Origin: Panopea generosa
Taxonomy: Eukaryota > Mollusca > Bivalvia > Adapedonta > Hiatellidae
Direction of reading: 5' to 3'
Length of the DNA stretch: 64,000 nucleotides
Assembly (NCBI GenBank): GCA_029582155.1
Contig: CM055901.1
Coordinates: 39,484,616 to 39,548,615 of the forward strand
Of the stretch, positions 10,891-22,830 are shown piece after piece; the first letter of the stretch is position 1, and every line of letters starts with the position of its first letter. Below the pieces are notes generated by a model. It was not told where the DNA came from, made no database searches, and saw only the letters and a program-made list of their open reading frames with translations. A program made the position numbers and the translations under genes.

Positions 10891-11689
10891 CTCTCTATCA
10901 GTTTAATAGTTATCTTTTTGGTTAGGTCGCATGAGCGACCGAACCCTATATAAGGGAGAGTTAAGAAATTGACGTCACGATCACATGTTAAAAACATGGC
11001 ATTTGCCACATGGAGGGCACCATTGTTTTTCTAAACAGTGCATCATGGGAATGTACAAACCACTATTGATATTAAAACCTAGTCATGTTCCAACCACTTT
11101 CCGGCTAAGAGGAAAATTCAAATGCGGTGTGTATAATAATTGATTGTGACGTTTTAATGCACTTATTGAGATAACTATGAATTGTTCTTTGCATATTTAA
11201 TCAGGAAAAAAAATGACTTATCTTTTTTGACAATTTATGGCCGTTTCTGACAGATTCCTACCGAGTTTATGTAAATAATTTTCAAGAAATGATGTACCGT
11301 AAATCTCCAATTACAATCCGCAGGTGATTTTGAAGCTGAAACTGGTCGAAAAAAGCTAGTATCTGTCCATAATCTGCTGGCATGAATCAGATGAATCAGC
11401 TGTTTACTACATCCGCCATCTTGAAATCCAGACCAAAGAGAAAGATGAATTTTGATTGGCTTTTTATGGAGTAACGAAATCTAGACTGGTGTACTGCATA
11501 ACTTTGTAAAAACGTAGGGAAAATGTTTTGATGTGATGTATAGTGTGTTGGAGACAACTTGCGAGTATCAAATGGTGTAACCGAATTTTTTTTTTTATGT
11601 TTGTGTATTTGGGTTAAATTTTAATTCATCAAATACCACCATGCACAAAATTTTAATTGATAAATTACCACCATGCACTAAATAAACAA
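10891..11689. other. Non-coding stretch with a small perfect hairpin
   Basis: No gene is recognised. At 10925-10940 the sequence GGTCGCATGAGCGACC forms a 6-bp stem with an ATGA loop, possibly one end of a dispersed element. The following sequence includes ACATCCGCCATCTTGAAATC near 11410, loosely related to family M. Confidence 0.4.
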
Positions 11690-13276
11690 GATTCCCAAGA
11701 GGGCCTGAGGACACTCTACTGACTCATGAACCCTCGGGGCGGGGTCATTTTTAACCCTAGGGACACCATTTGAACAAATCTAACAATACTATAGTTGGTC
11801 ATCATTACTACATAAACATTTTGAAAATATATTGGGCCGTTCATGAGAAGAAGATTTTAAGTTTTAGACTATTTTTAGTAATGGCGGCCATCTTGAATTT
11901 CAGATCGAAAAAAAAATCTTCTGTATTGTCTCCTATGCAACAGAAACATGCATGTGAAGTTTCAGTTTAATTGGCCTTACAGGGCCCCTATAAATTTAAG
12001 CGCCTTAATTCTTATCTGCAATCAAACCCCTACATATAAGGATAATTTATGCCAAATATGAAAAAATCTGACATAGTGGTTCTCAAGAAAACAATTTTAG
12101 TAATTCCCCATTTTTACCCTTTTGGGGCCCCTCCTGAACCCTTTAGATAGTGGAACCCATTCATTTTTACAAATCTGAACGTCCTTCACCTAACAATGCT
12201 TCTATAAAGATATAGGCAAAATCATTTCCATTTCTAAACAAAAATAAAAATATTATAGTGACATGTGTCCCCTAATTGAACCCTCAGGGCGGGGTCATAT
12301 TTAACCCTAGGGACACCATTTGAACAAATTTAACAATACTATAGTTGTTCATCATTACTACATAAACATTTTGAAAATCTGTTGGGCCATTCATGAACAG
12401 AAGATTTTTTAAGTTTTGGACTATTTTTAGTAACAGCGGCTATCTTGAATTTCAGATCGAAAAAAAATTTCTTCTGTATAGTCTCCTATGCAACAGAAAC
12501 ATGCATGTGAAGTTTCAGTTTAATTGGCCTAGTGGTTTCAGAATAAATGAAAGAAAAAGAGAATTTTCTGTTTTCCCATAGTATCCCTATGTAAAATTCT
12601 AAGTCCCATTACAGGGCCCCTATAAATTTTAGCCCCTAAATTCTTATCTGCAATCAAACCCCTACACATAGGGATAATGTATGCCAAATATGAACAAATC
12701 TGACATACCGGGTTCTTAAGAAAACGATTTTAGTAATTCCCAATTTTTACCCTTTTGGGGCCCCTCCTGACCCCTTTAAACAATGGAACCCAGTCATTTT
12801 TACAAATCTGAACCTGCTTCACCAAACAATGCTTCTGTGAAGATATAGGCAATATCATTTCCATTTAAAAAAAAAAAAAAAAAAATATTATAATGACATG
12901 TGTCCCCTAATTGAACCCTTCGGGCGGGGTCATATTTAACCCTAGGGACACCATTTCAACAAATCTAACAATACTATAGTTGGTCATCATTACTACATAA
13001 ACATTTTGAAAATCTGTTGGGCCGTTCATGAGAAGAAGATTTTAAGTTTTGAACTATTTTTAGTAATGGCAGCCATCTTGAATTTCAGATCGAAAAAAAA
13101 AAAATCTTCTGTATAGTCTCCTATGCAACAGAAACATGCATGTCAAGTTTCAGTTTAATTGGCCTAGTCGTTTCAGAGAAAGTGCTGCTAACAGACGACA
13201 TATGTCAGACGACGGACGACAGACAATGAGCCATCGCATAAGCACTTCTGGCCTTTGGCCAGTAGAGCTAAAAACA
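11690..13276 (+). repeat. Dispersed family M, about 620-bp tandem units, 2.6 copies
   Basis: Units share CTAGGGACACCATTTGAACA, ATTACTACATAAACATTTTG, GGCCATCTTGAATTTCAGAT, AAGTTTCAGTTTAATTGGCC, ACAGGGCCCCTATAAATTT and TGACCCCTTTAA-like segments. Units start near 11735, 12280 and 12910. The block begins with CCCAAGAGGGCCTGAGGACA and ends TTCTGGCCTTTGGCCAGTAG followed by AGCTAAAAA. That last part is a 6-bp stem (CTGGCC/GGCCAG) just before CTAA, as at Helitron 3' ends. Short open frames inside are not genes: they repeat the same sequence with disabling changes. Confidence 0.85.
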
Positions 13277-13645
13277 AGAAATGTCACTGTTAAGTGTCAC
13301 ATGCCCACCAACAAGTCATGATGTTATGTTGATCATTTGTAGCAAGTATCATTAAAATTCATCTATGCATGACAAAGTTACAGGCCAGAAACGAAATCTC
13401 ACATAAACACAAAGTCTTGTCAATCAAAACTCAAATTGTGACCTTGACCTTTGAGGTATGGGTGTGGGTCTTACTCGCGACACGCCGTCATGTTCTGTTG
13501 ATCATTTGTTGCAAGTATCAACAAAATCCATCTATGCATGACAAAATTACAGGCCGGAAACGAAATACCGGACGGAAGGACGGACGGACGTTCTGACAGA
13601 CGGACGGACGCTTCAATTACTATATGCCACCCAAAAAATAGCAGC
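13277..13645 (+). repeat. Dispersed family P (TGACCTTGACCTTTGAGG type), single element
   Basis: The element begins ACAAGAAATGTCACTGTTAA and has two internal units with TGTTGATCATTTGTAGCAAG and CATCTATGCATGACAAAGTT. It ends in GGACGGACGGACG tracts. The larger family at 60810-63530 shares the same start and unit. No coding function is inferred. Confidence 0.8.
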
Positions 13646-13758
13646 CAACTTGTTTTAACAAATGGCTATATTGAAAATAAACATTTAAGAAGACAACCAG
13701 TTACAAACAAACCTTTACTTATGTTTTTTATATATATATGAAATATTTATATATATAT

Positions 13759-15385
13759 CAGGCCTTCTAAAATTGCCGGTTTTTCAGTTTTTGGACCGAT
13801 TTCTGAAGTTCAAAACCGGTTTTCATTTCAAAGTTTTATAAAAAAATCAGTCGAGATATTTTCAAAGTTCAATAAAAAAATCGGTCTAGATATTTTCTAT
13901 CCGTCGTATAAAATCTCATATATTGATCTTACCATGCCATACTGACCTGTGAAATACGCCTTGAGGCAATATCATTTGACCTAATAATCCGCTTGTTTTG
14001 TCACCTGCTGTGCGAAATGATGTAAATTTCGACTATATCATTGACGGTATTAGGGGAGTTTATCGGAGTCTATCGCTATGTAGCACGCCTTTGCTGTGTG
14101 ATCAGCGGCCCATAGCGTCCTGTCGGTTCATCAAAAGACTGCGTTTGCGTCCGTAATTTCTTTGATATACTGCTAGCCAAAGCTGTGACGGTCGGACCGA
14201 ATATTGTTTGCATCATTAAAATATTTGATAAAACGTGCATTGTTACTTGTTTGTTTCATTTTTTAAAAAAAATAACTTTAATTATAAAATTAATGACATT
14301 TATTAATGAAAGTGATTAAACCCGGACCAATTTTGTTTTGATGTGGGACAGGTTCTGAATGATTTATTTTGGTGGTTGAACCATTACATTGGTTTCCACG
14401 GTGATTATTTCACGCAGCTTCCAGAACTTGCAACACTTCCGGTTCGATTTAACATTTTTAATATAATGAAAATTATTCAGTAAAGCGGAAACATAATGTC
14501 AGTCATTAAAATGTACACATTGTGATAAAGTATGTTATAAATAATACATAAATAAACTTGAAATCGTTCCCTATTAATAAATAAACGTAGAAAATACATG
14601 ATGCAGCTGACATGGTGGGTGGGGTATGCATACATGTAAAGCAATTTTAGTGATTTTTTTAAAATACCGTATATTCCCTTATAAACGCCCCCACTCTAAT
14701 AAACGCCCCCCCACCTATTTTTCTGGAAAATTAAAAAAACAAAATGTATATGCGATTTTGAGTGCGTATTCGCCCATCTTTCCCTGATCGATTATTTTGT
14801 TACACAGTCAACAATTAGTGAAGTGTTTATTACCTTTGGACTCTTTAACCCATTGTTTATATCTTGGGTGACAACTTAACCACTTTTGGTTGAACAAATA
14901 CTTCCACATATTTGCTGTTTAATACTAGTAAAATGCCGATTAAAACATTCCAAAACGTTGGAAAATGCGGTTAGTCTGTGTACGCTGAAAGCTCATTGTT
15001 CCACGTTGATAAGAGCAAGCGTCCAAGTGATTTAAAGTGAAGAGTACAAGACCATAAATTCGGATATTCCAGTACGCAGACTAGTAATTTCATACAGATT
15101 TTCAGCTTTTTTTCATCCGATGTCGATTATTTCATTCACTCTAAAATAATTTTGAACCACTTTTTCGGGGATTTAAACCGGAATAAGGTTTTTTTCAACG
15201 GTTTTATTGGTTTTATTGTATTTTTAACTGTTGTTAAATTTGCTTTTTTTATCTTTTATAAACGCCCCCACCTTGTTAAATGTAACGCCCCCGGGGGCGT
15301 TAAATAGGAAATATACGGTAAGTGCGATTCTTACGGTAGTAAAAAAACCTCGACCGATTTGCATTTTGGAATTTTAGAATGCCTG
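13759..15385. mobile_element. TIR DNA element inside a TA microsatellite
   Basis: The left end CAGGCCTTCTAAAATTGC is matched by the inverted right end CAGGCATTCTAAAATTCC. Both ends abut TATATATA tracts, consistent with a TA target. The element is 1627 bp, carries no recognised transposase, and is interrupted at 14667-15318 by a second TIR element. Related termini (CAGGGCTTCTAAAAT) occur at about 10137 and 49626. Confidence 0.7.
14667..15318. mobile_element. Nested TIR element with CCGTATATT ends and TA duplication
   Basis: The left end CCGTATATTCCCTTATAAAC and the inverted right end CCGTATATTTCCTATTTAAC are followed by GCCCCC blocks on both sides. TA flanks the element at 14665-14666 and 15319-15320. 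The element is 652 bp with no ORF. Internal ATAAACGCCCCC repeats occur near both ends. Confidence 0.75.
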
Positions 15386-15960
15386 ATATATATATATATT
15401 TAATTCTCGAAAAGCCCTAAGTGTAAAAGTTTCGATGTAACGAACACACTTTCTAAAAATAGCATGAAAACTGTTCCTAATTGTCAATCATATAACAGAA
15501 CAGCGACTGTTCAGATAAATAGATCAGTTAATTGGGGGAGTTGTGTAAGCAGGCCATGCGTCACCGGATTGTTTTATCACACTTTTACAAGCAAAGAAAC
15601 GATGCCCGAGGCAATGTTTTTCATGGATAATTCGGGATTAAAACTTATAACAAAGATATTAAATTAAAACAGATATGGCAATATATAGACTTTAAATAAC
15701 AGAGCAATCATTTCATTTAATTATTTATTTCATTGTCAATACGATACTATTAGAGGTTATCCCAATCTCCAAGACATTTCCTAAAAACGCATTTAATCTT
15801 TGTTGCGTTTAACGTCTGCATTATCGTTTTGTATCGTTCATGGATCGTTCGTCCTGTGGCGTCCATGGAATATTTCGTGTACCGTTTCTTTTATCATTTC
15901 GTTTGCATTTTTAGTCTGTTTGTATAACATTTAAAACGAGTTTAATATTCGTTTCGTTTG
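15386..15960. other. Non-coding stretch between elements
   Basis: No gene is recognised. From about 15780 on, TTTGCATT, GTTTCGTTTGCATTC and ATCGTTCATGG motifs resemble a decayed family B copy in minus orientation, ending at GGTCTG near 15989-15994. Confidence 0.4.
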
Positions 15961-15994
15961 CATTCGTTTGGTGTACTAGAATGGATTATGGTCT

Positions 15995-16765
15995 GTATAT
16001 GTACCTGAATGAACTTAATTGTTTTTGAACAATATCTGTTTTTTTTCAGTGTGTTTCTCAAATTGGTTGCAAATGTGGTTTCATTAATCTTTTTTACTGA
16101 TAGTATGATTATGTTAATATATTATTGAAAATGACAAACTATATTAAACTTGTTTGAAAATATACCCACTGTGCTATACTGCTACTTATATGACACGCAG
16201 CAACACAGTCCCCCGTGGTGTTAATTACGTTATGTCACATGCCAGTGAGAGCTGTGGTGACTTATTGATCTACTAACCACGAAATAACCCTGCTGATATG
16301 TATGATTTCATTTTGATTATAATTACTGCCAGATGGATGAATCTTAATTGAACCTGCAGCATGTGATTGAAAAGAAAAACAAATTCATTTAAGATATTGG
16401 TTATTCGAGGTTTCAGATACTTTAGTATGTAAACCCATGATATAAATATCATTAAATTAATGAAACGAAAACCCGATGTTATAAAATATAACCAGTACTG
16501 AGTGAATGGTAGATAGTATGACATATGCATATTAAGGGATGTGTATTCAGGGCTGTCAATTTATCACAGATGGCATTTTGGATATTGACTTTTGATGTAA
16601 AATAAATAAATTTAAAACAAAAATAAATAAACGTGCATGCATGGGCACTATACTTACGATTTAGTGGTTTTATTTTAGGTAACAAATGCAGTTATTATAA
16701 ATTAAGAACCTATTTCCAGTTTGAAATGTTATTTGCAAGCCCTGCATGGGAGGTATGCTTATTTA
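15995..16765 (+). repeat. Family A element fragment, copy 2
   Basis: This fragment matches the reverse complement of about 31030-31780. Shared segments include CCAGTACTGAGTGAATGGTA, ATGAAACGAAAACCC and GCAAGCCCTGCATGGGAGGT. It lacks the CAGACCC terminus, which is replaced by a decayed family B end. Confidence 0.7.
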
Positions 16766-17459
16766 AGTGATAATTAACACAGTTTTGACAGTTTGCAATT
16801 TTTGTCCATTAATTAACTGTCATTAGTCCCTCGAGTTAAATAAACAAGTCAAGTCCATTCCCAATTTGCAGTAAATGAATGTCAGCAAATCTTTTGCATC
16901 AATAACACATTTTATTGCACATTAGAATATGATAAAACAATTTATTTACTATTATGTAGCCAGTACTGGTCTTGATTTGTTTATTTTCATGTATATATAT
17001 ATATTCATTTCTATTTCTGTATGATTAAAATCTTTTCTTTTTTTTTTGCTTCTAAAGATATTTAGTCGACATAAAATCGACTTTAAAATCAATAATACAC
17101 ATTGCGAGAGAGCAGCGAGTTTTATTATGATCCGTGTGCTGGAAGGTTGACTTAAATAATTTTAAATAAAAAAATAATCTTACAGTATTTCTCAATCTGA
17201 GTTTGAGTGTGGCTTCACTCAACTTACAAAATTTCTGACATCATATTTTTTTTTAAATATTCTCGTTATCATTATGCTACAATTATTTTGCATAGATGCA
17301 AAAAATAGTTGACAATGTGATATATGCACCGGAAGCAGATTTTGAACGATATTATTTTTTCAGTTTGTTTCAATAAATGGGATTTGAATGTGACTGATTT
17401 ATGGTTTTACCTGATGTAAAATGACAGAGCTAACAATCATCAAAACAGACACCCATAGT
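16766..17459. other. Non-coding stretch, partly family A-like
   Basis: No gene is recognised. About 17070-17240 is a second diverged copy of the internal family A segment (AAATCAATAATACACATTGC, then AATAATCTTACAGTATTTCTC). Confidence 0.4.
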
Positions 17460-18135
17460 GAGAACCACATGTATTCCTATGTAAAATTCTAAGTTCCCTT
17501 ACAGGGCCCCTATAAATTTTAGCCCCTAAATTCTTATCTGCAATCAAACCCCTACACATAGGGATAATTTATGCCAAATATGAACAAATCTGACATACAG
17601 GTTCTTAAGAAAACGATTTTTGTAATTCCCAATTTTTACCCTTTTGGGGCCCCTCCTGACCCCTTAAGACAGTGGAACCCAGTCATTTTTACAAAACTGA
17701 ACCTCCTTCACCAAATAATGCTTCTGTGAAGAATAGGCAAAATTATTTCCATTTTAAATTTTTATTTTTATTTTATTATAATGACATTTATAATGACATC
17801 CCCTTGGGGCAGGGTCATTTTTAATCCTAGGGACACCATTTGAACAAATCTAACAAAACTATAGTTGGTTATCATTACTACATAAACATTTTGAAAATCT
17901 GTTCATGTGAAGAAGATTTTTTAAGTTTTGGACTATTTCTAGAAATGGTGGCCATCTTGAATTTCAAACGAAATAAAAAAATATCTTCTGTATAGTCTCC
18001 AATATCCATGTGAAGTTTCAGTTTAATTGGCCAAGTGGTTTCAGAGAAAGTGCTGCTAACAGACTACAGATATGACAGACGACAGACAACGCACCGTCGC
18101 ATAAGCACTTTTGGCCTTTGGCCAGTAGAGCTAAA
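17460..18135 (+). repeat. Dispersed family M copy (single unit)
   Basis: One unit with the same order of motifs as the block at 11690-13276, ending in TTTTGGCCTTTGGCCAGTAG and AGCTAAAAA. A poly-T/A tract near 17755-17780 shows expansion and decay. Confidence 0.85.
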
Positions 18136-18159
18136 AATTGTTGACCAAAATTAGTTTTA

Positions 18160-18425
18160 TAATGCATTATACCAAAAAACATTTATATATACTATATGGT
18201 TTATAATTACGTGAAAAGAAAATTTCGTTTTTATCTTGATTTTAATTATCGACTTGAATCTCAAATAACGAAAAAAAGATTGTATCCGAATGAATGAGTG
18301 CACTCAGTAGCGCACGAATAGTTTTGTTATTAGTTATCTTCCTGTGTCTAGCGTATATTGCCTATATTGCGCATCTGAGTGCACTCGATCTATTTCATGT
18401 GTGCAGGAGTGCTTTTACTATTAAA
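18160..18425 (-). repeat. Family C fragment (minus orientation)
   Basis: Inverted relative to 27550-27830 and 59145-59400. The shared segment includes TATCCGAATGAATGAGTGCA, then GAGTGCACTCGATC. The copies differ in length by small indels. No coding content. Confidence 0.65.
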
Positions 18426-19700
18426 ACAAGAGGCCCAAGAGGGCCTGAGGATGCTCTACTGACTCATAGTGGCCATAGCAATTTTTGAAATTCACAATAT
18501 TTGCCCTCTTTGGGGGGTCGTTTTAACCCTACCACACCCATACTGAACAAAAACTTAATTGCTATGAAAAGGAAATACTTTAAATTCCCATACCATTCAT
18601 CTGTAAAAAAAAATATAGTCCACTGTACAGAACCCTTATACAACCCAGCCCTTTAATTTGTCAGAACTTCAATCACCCACTCTTAGCGATTTGTTATGAG
18701 CAGAAATGATTCAAATTTTAAAAAGAATTTTTTTTGTACACATGGATGCAAAATGAAAAAATTCAGTTTTCCCTATAATATTCCTATGTAAAAGTCACAT
18801 GACAGGGCCCCAATATATCCCAGCCCCTTGATATGCAGAATCTTCAATCCTTGCTGATGTAAGGATAATTTATATCAAATATGAACTAGTTTGAGAGGAA
18901 ATTTGTGAAAATTACCAATTTTAACCTTATTGCCCCCATCCGCCCGCTTATGGAAATTCAATCCTCTTTGTTGAACAAATTCAAATTGACTGTTACTAGA
19001 CAATGCTTTAGATCTCAAATTGAACAACATATTTACCCAAATGGACAAAAAAATGAGAATTTTCCATTTTCCCATAGTATTCCTATGTAAAACTCAAAGA
19101 CCCTTACAGGGCCTCTTTACCCACCAGTGTCCCTTGATTTGTACAAACTTAAATTTCTTAATCATAGGGATAATTTATATCAAATATGAACAAATTTGAC
19201 TGACCGGTTGTTGAAAATAAGATTTATGACAATGTTCAATTTTAATCATTTTGTGACCCCACTTGGCCCCTTTCAGAAAGTCAATCCTTCGTATCGAACA
19301 AAATCATATTTGTTATGACTAGAAGTTGCTTCAAAACTCAAACTGAATAAAAGAAGTCATAAATGAAAGAATAAAAAAGAGAATTTTCTGTTTTCAAATA
19401 GTATTCCTATATAAAACTCAAATTCCCCTTACAGGGCCCTATAAATACAAGGCCCTTGATTTGTACAAACTTTAAACCTGTACTCATTGGGATAATCCAT
19501 ATCAAATATGAACAAATTTGACTGATCGATTGTTGAGAAGATTTTTGAAAATTTTCTATTTTAATTTTTTTTTGACCCACCCTGGCCCCTTATGGAAAGT
19601 CAATTCTCCTCATTGAGCCAAATCTTATTTCCTATGACTAGATGATACTTCAGAACTCCAACTGAATAATAATTTTGCCTAATTTCTACACATCATAATA
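18426..19700 (+). repeat. Dispersed family N, about 315-bp tandem units
   Basis: The block starts ACAAGAGGCCCAAGAGGGCC, a GGCCC/GGGCC hairpin, followed by TGAGGATGCTCTACTGACTC. Units share TTACAGGGCC, CCCTTGATTTGTACAAACTT, GGGATAATTTATATCAAATA and TGAACAAATTTGACTGA. A homologous block lies at 50145-51488. Family N and family M share the starting hairpin and overall layout, so they are probably related. Confidence 0.8.
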
Positions 19701-20109
19701 TTCCCACTGTCTTAAAGAGGGAGAAGTTTGTTATGATAATTTGGCGAGTGTGTTTATAATTGGTTACACATTTGCTTTAATTGTATACCGCATGTTGCAT
19801 TAATTAAGTTAATTCGATTCTTAATTTGATGTTCATTTGTAATTTAAGATGAAATCAAAATAAAATCAATTTATATTGCAAACATTGAAAAGTAAAGAGT
19901 GTCACAAACACTTTTACCCTATAAATCTTAGACATGGGAAGTTCAGTCTCATTGCACAATGTCGCATTAAAAAACACATTTACCTGAAGAAGAAACGGTT
20001 GAGCAACTTAGTAAAACCGGAGTGTGATTATCATTTCATTTACATTCTCACATCCACCGAAAGCTAAATATAGCTATTTATACATGAGTATATAAAATTA
20101 TGATAATAA
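19701..20109. other. Non-coding stretch before the satellite
   Basis: AT-rich, with no recognised gene or repeat. Confidence 0.4.
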
Positions 20110-22440
20110 AAATTGGATACATCATCATACATATAATACATATTATATACATCATCACACATATGGTACATATTATATACATCATCACACATACAGTACA
20201 TATTATATACATCATCACACATACAGTACATATTCAATACATCACCACACATACAGTACATATTAAATACATCATCACACATACAGTACATATTATATAC
20301 ATCATCACACATACAGTACATATTATATACATCATTACACATACAGTACATATTATATACATCATCACACATACAGTATATATTATTTACATCATCACAC
20401 ATACAATACATATTATATACATCATCGCACATACAGTACATATTATATACATCATCACACATACAGTACATTTTATATACATCAGCATACATATAGACCA
20501 TATTATATACATCATCACATATACAGTACATATTATATACATCATCACACATACAGTACATATTATATACATTATCATACATACAGTATATATTATATCA
20601 ATCATCACATATACAGTACATATTATATACATCATCATACATACAGTACATATTATATACATCATCATACATAGAGTATATATTAAATATATCATCAAAC
20701 ATACGGTGTATACTATATACATTATCACACATATCGTACATATTATATACATCATCACACATATGGTACATATTATATATGTTATCACACATACAGTACA
20801 TATTATATCAATCATCACATATACAGTACATATTATATACATCATCATACATACAGTACATATTATATACATCATCATACATAGAGTATATATTAAATAT
20901 ATCATCATACATATAATACATACTATATACATCATCACACATACAGTACATATTAAATACATTATCACACATACAGTACATATTAAATACATTATCAAAC
21001 ATACAGTACATATTATATACATCATCATACATACAGTACATATTATATACATCATCATACATACAGTACATATTATCTACATCATCATACATACAGTACA
21101 TAAAATATACATCATCACACATACAGTACATATAATATACATCATCATACATACATTATATATTAAATATATCATCATACATACAGTACATATTATATAC
21201 ATCATCATACATACAGTATATATTTAATATATCATCATACATACAGTACATATTATATACATCATCACACATACAGTACATATTATATACATCATCATAC
21301 ATACAGTATATATTAAATATATCATCATACATACAGTACATATAATATACATCATCATACATACAGTATATATTAAATACTTCATCATACATACAGTACA
21401 TATAATATACATCATCATACATACAGTATATATTAAATATATCATCATACATACAGTAAATATTATATACATCATCACACATACAGTACATATAATAAAC
21501 ATCATCATACATACAGTATATATTAAATATATCATCACACATACAGTACATATAATATACATCATCATACATACAGAACATATAATATACATCATCATAC
21601 ATACAGTATATATCAAATATATCATCATACATACAGTACATATACTATACATCATCATACATACAGTATATATTAAATATATCATCACACATACAGTACA
21701 TATTATATACATCATCATACATACAGTACATATTATATACATCATCACACATACAGTACATATTATATACATCATCACACATACAGTACATATTATATAC
21801 ATCATCACACATACAGTACATATTATATACATCATCATACATACAGTATATATTAAATATATCATCATACATATAATACATATTATATACTTCATCACAC
21901 ATACAGTACATATTATATACATCATCACATATACTGTAAATATTAGATACATCATCACACATACAGTACATATTATATACATCATCACACATACATTACA
22001 TATTATATACATTATCACACATACAGTACATATTATATACATCATCACACATACAGTACATATTATATACATTATCACACATATATTACATATAATATAC
22101 ATCATCACACATACAGTACATATTATATACATCATCACATATACTGTAAATATTAGATACATCATGACATATATGGTACATATTATATATTATCACACAT
22201 ACTGTACATATATACATCATCACACATATGGTACATATTATATACATTATCATACATACAGTATTTATTATATACACCATCACACATACAGTATATATTA
22301 TATACATTATCACACATATGGTACATATTATATACATTTTCACATATATGATACATATATACATCATCATACATACAGTACATATATACATTATCATACA
22401 TACAGTATATATTATATAAATCATCACATGAACAGTACAT
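20110..22440. repeat. 30-bp satellite array, about 77 copies
   Basis: The monomer resembles ACATACAGTACATATTATAT followed by ACATCATCAC. Because 30 is a multiple of three and the monomer has few stops, several frames on both strands stay open for hundreds of codons, giving repetitive Ile/Tyr/His- or Met/Tyr/Asp/Cys-rich peptides. These are not genes. Higher-order structure is visible: a seven-monomer block with a TATATCAATCATCACATA variant recurs with a 210-bp offset (near 20594 and 20804). An alternating two-monomer pattern dominates 21120-21680. Confidence 0.95.
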
Positions 22441-22442
22441 AT

Positions 22443-22690
22443 TATAAAGCTCAAGCAGGCTTCCGTTCAATTATGAGTACTGTAGACAATATTTTTGCAT
22501 TACATGGTCTTATTTCTCATATTTTAAACCAGGGTAAAAAATTATTTTGTGTAATTGTTGATTAATCGAAAGCGTTTGATTATGTGGTTAGAGATAATTT
22601 ATGGTACAAACTAGTACAATTTGGAATGAGAGGAAAAATTCTAAATATTATCAAATCAATGTATAAAGAAGTCTTGTGTTAAGCACTCTA
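22443..22690 (+). pseudogene. Non-LTR retrotransposon reverse transcriptase fragment
   Basis: The plus-strand translation carries QAGFRS, a VDNIFALHGLI helix, a VD-stop-SKAFD motif and VRDNLWYKL, then GMRGKILNIIKSMY. These are the early motifs of a LINE reverse transcriptase. A TAA stop at 22563-22565 replaces the residue before SKAFD, and the YADD catalytic box is absent, so the copy is dead. It lies inside the 30-bp satellite: monomers resume at about 22707-22795. The clade cannot be set from so short a piece. Confidence 0.8.
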
Positions 22691-22704
22691 ATAAGTTGAG
22701 TGAG

Positions 22705-22798
22705 TGTTAAATATTATATACCTCATCATACATATAGTACATATTATAAACATCATCATACACATTATATACACATCATCATGCATATGGTATGTAAT
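22705..22798. repeat. Remainder of the 30-bp satellite
   Basis: About three degraded monomers (ATATTATATACCTCATCATA and similar) continue the array beyond the reverse transcriptase fragment, ending about 30 bp before the Harbinger element. Confidence 0.8.
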
Positions 22799-22830
22799 TG
22801 ATAGTTGGATAGTTGCAACAATCATACTTA

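Noticed and set aside
20100..22565. Open frames of up to 375 codons on both strands
   Set aside because: They are translations of a 30-bp satellite whose unit length keeps frames open. The peptides are perfect 10-residue repeats in several frames at once, with no signal peptide, domain or start context.
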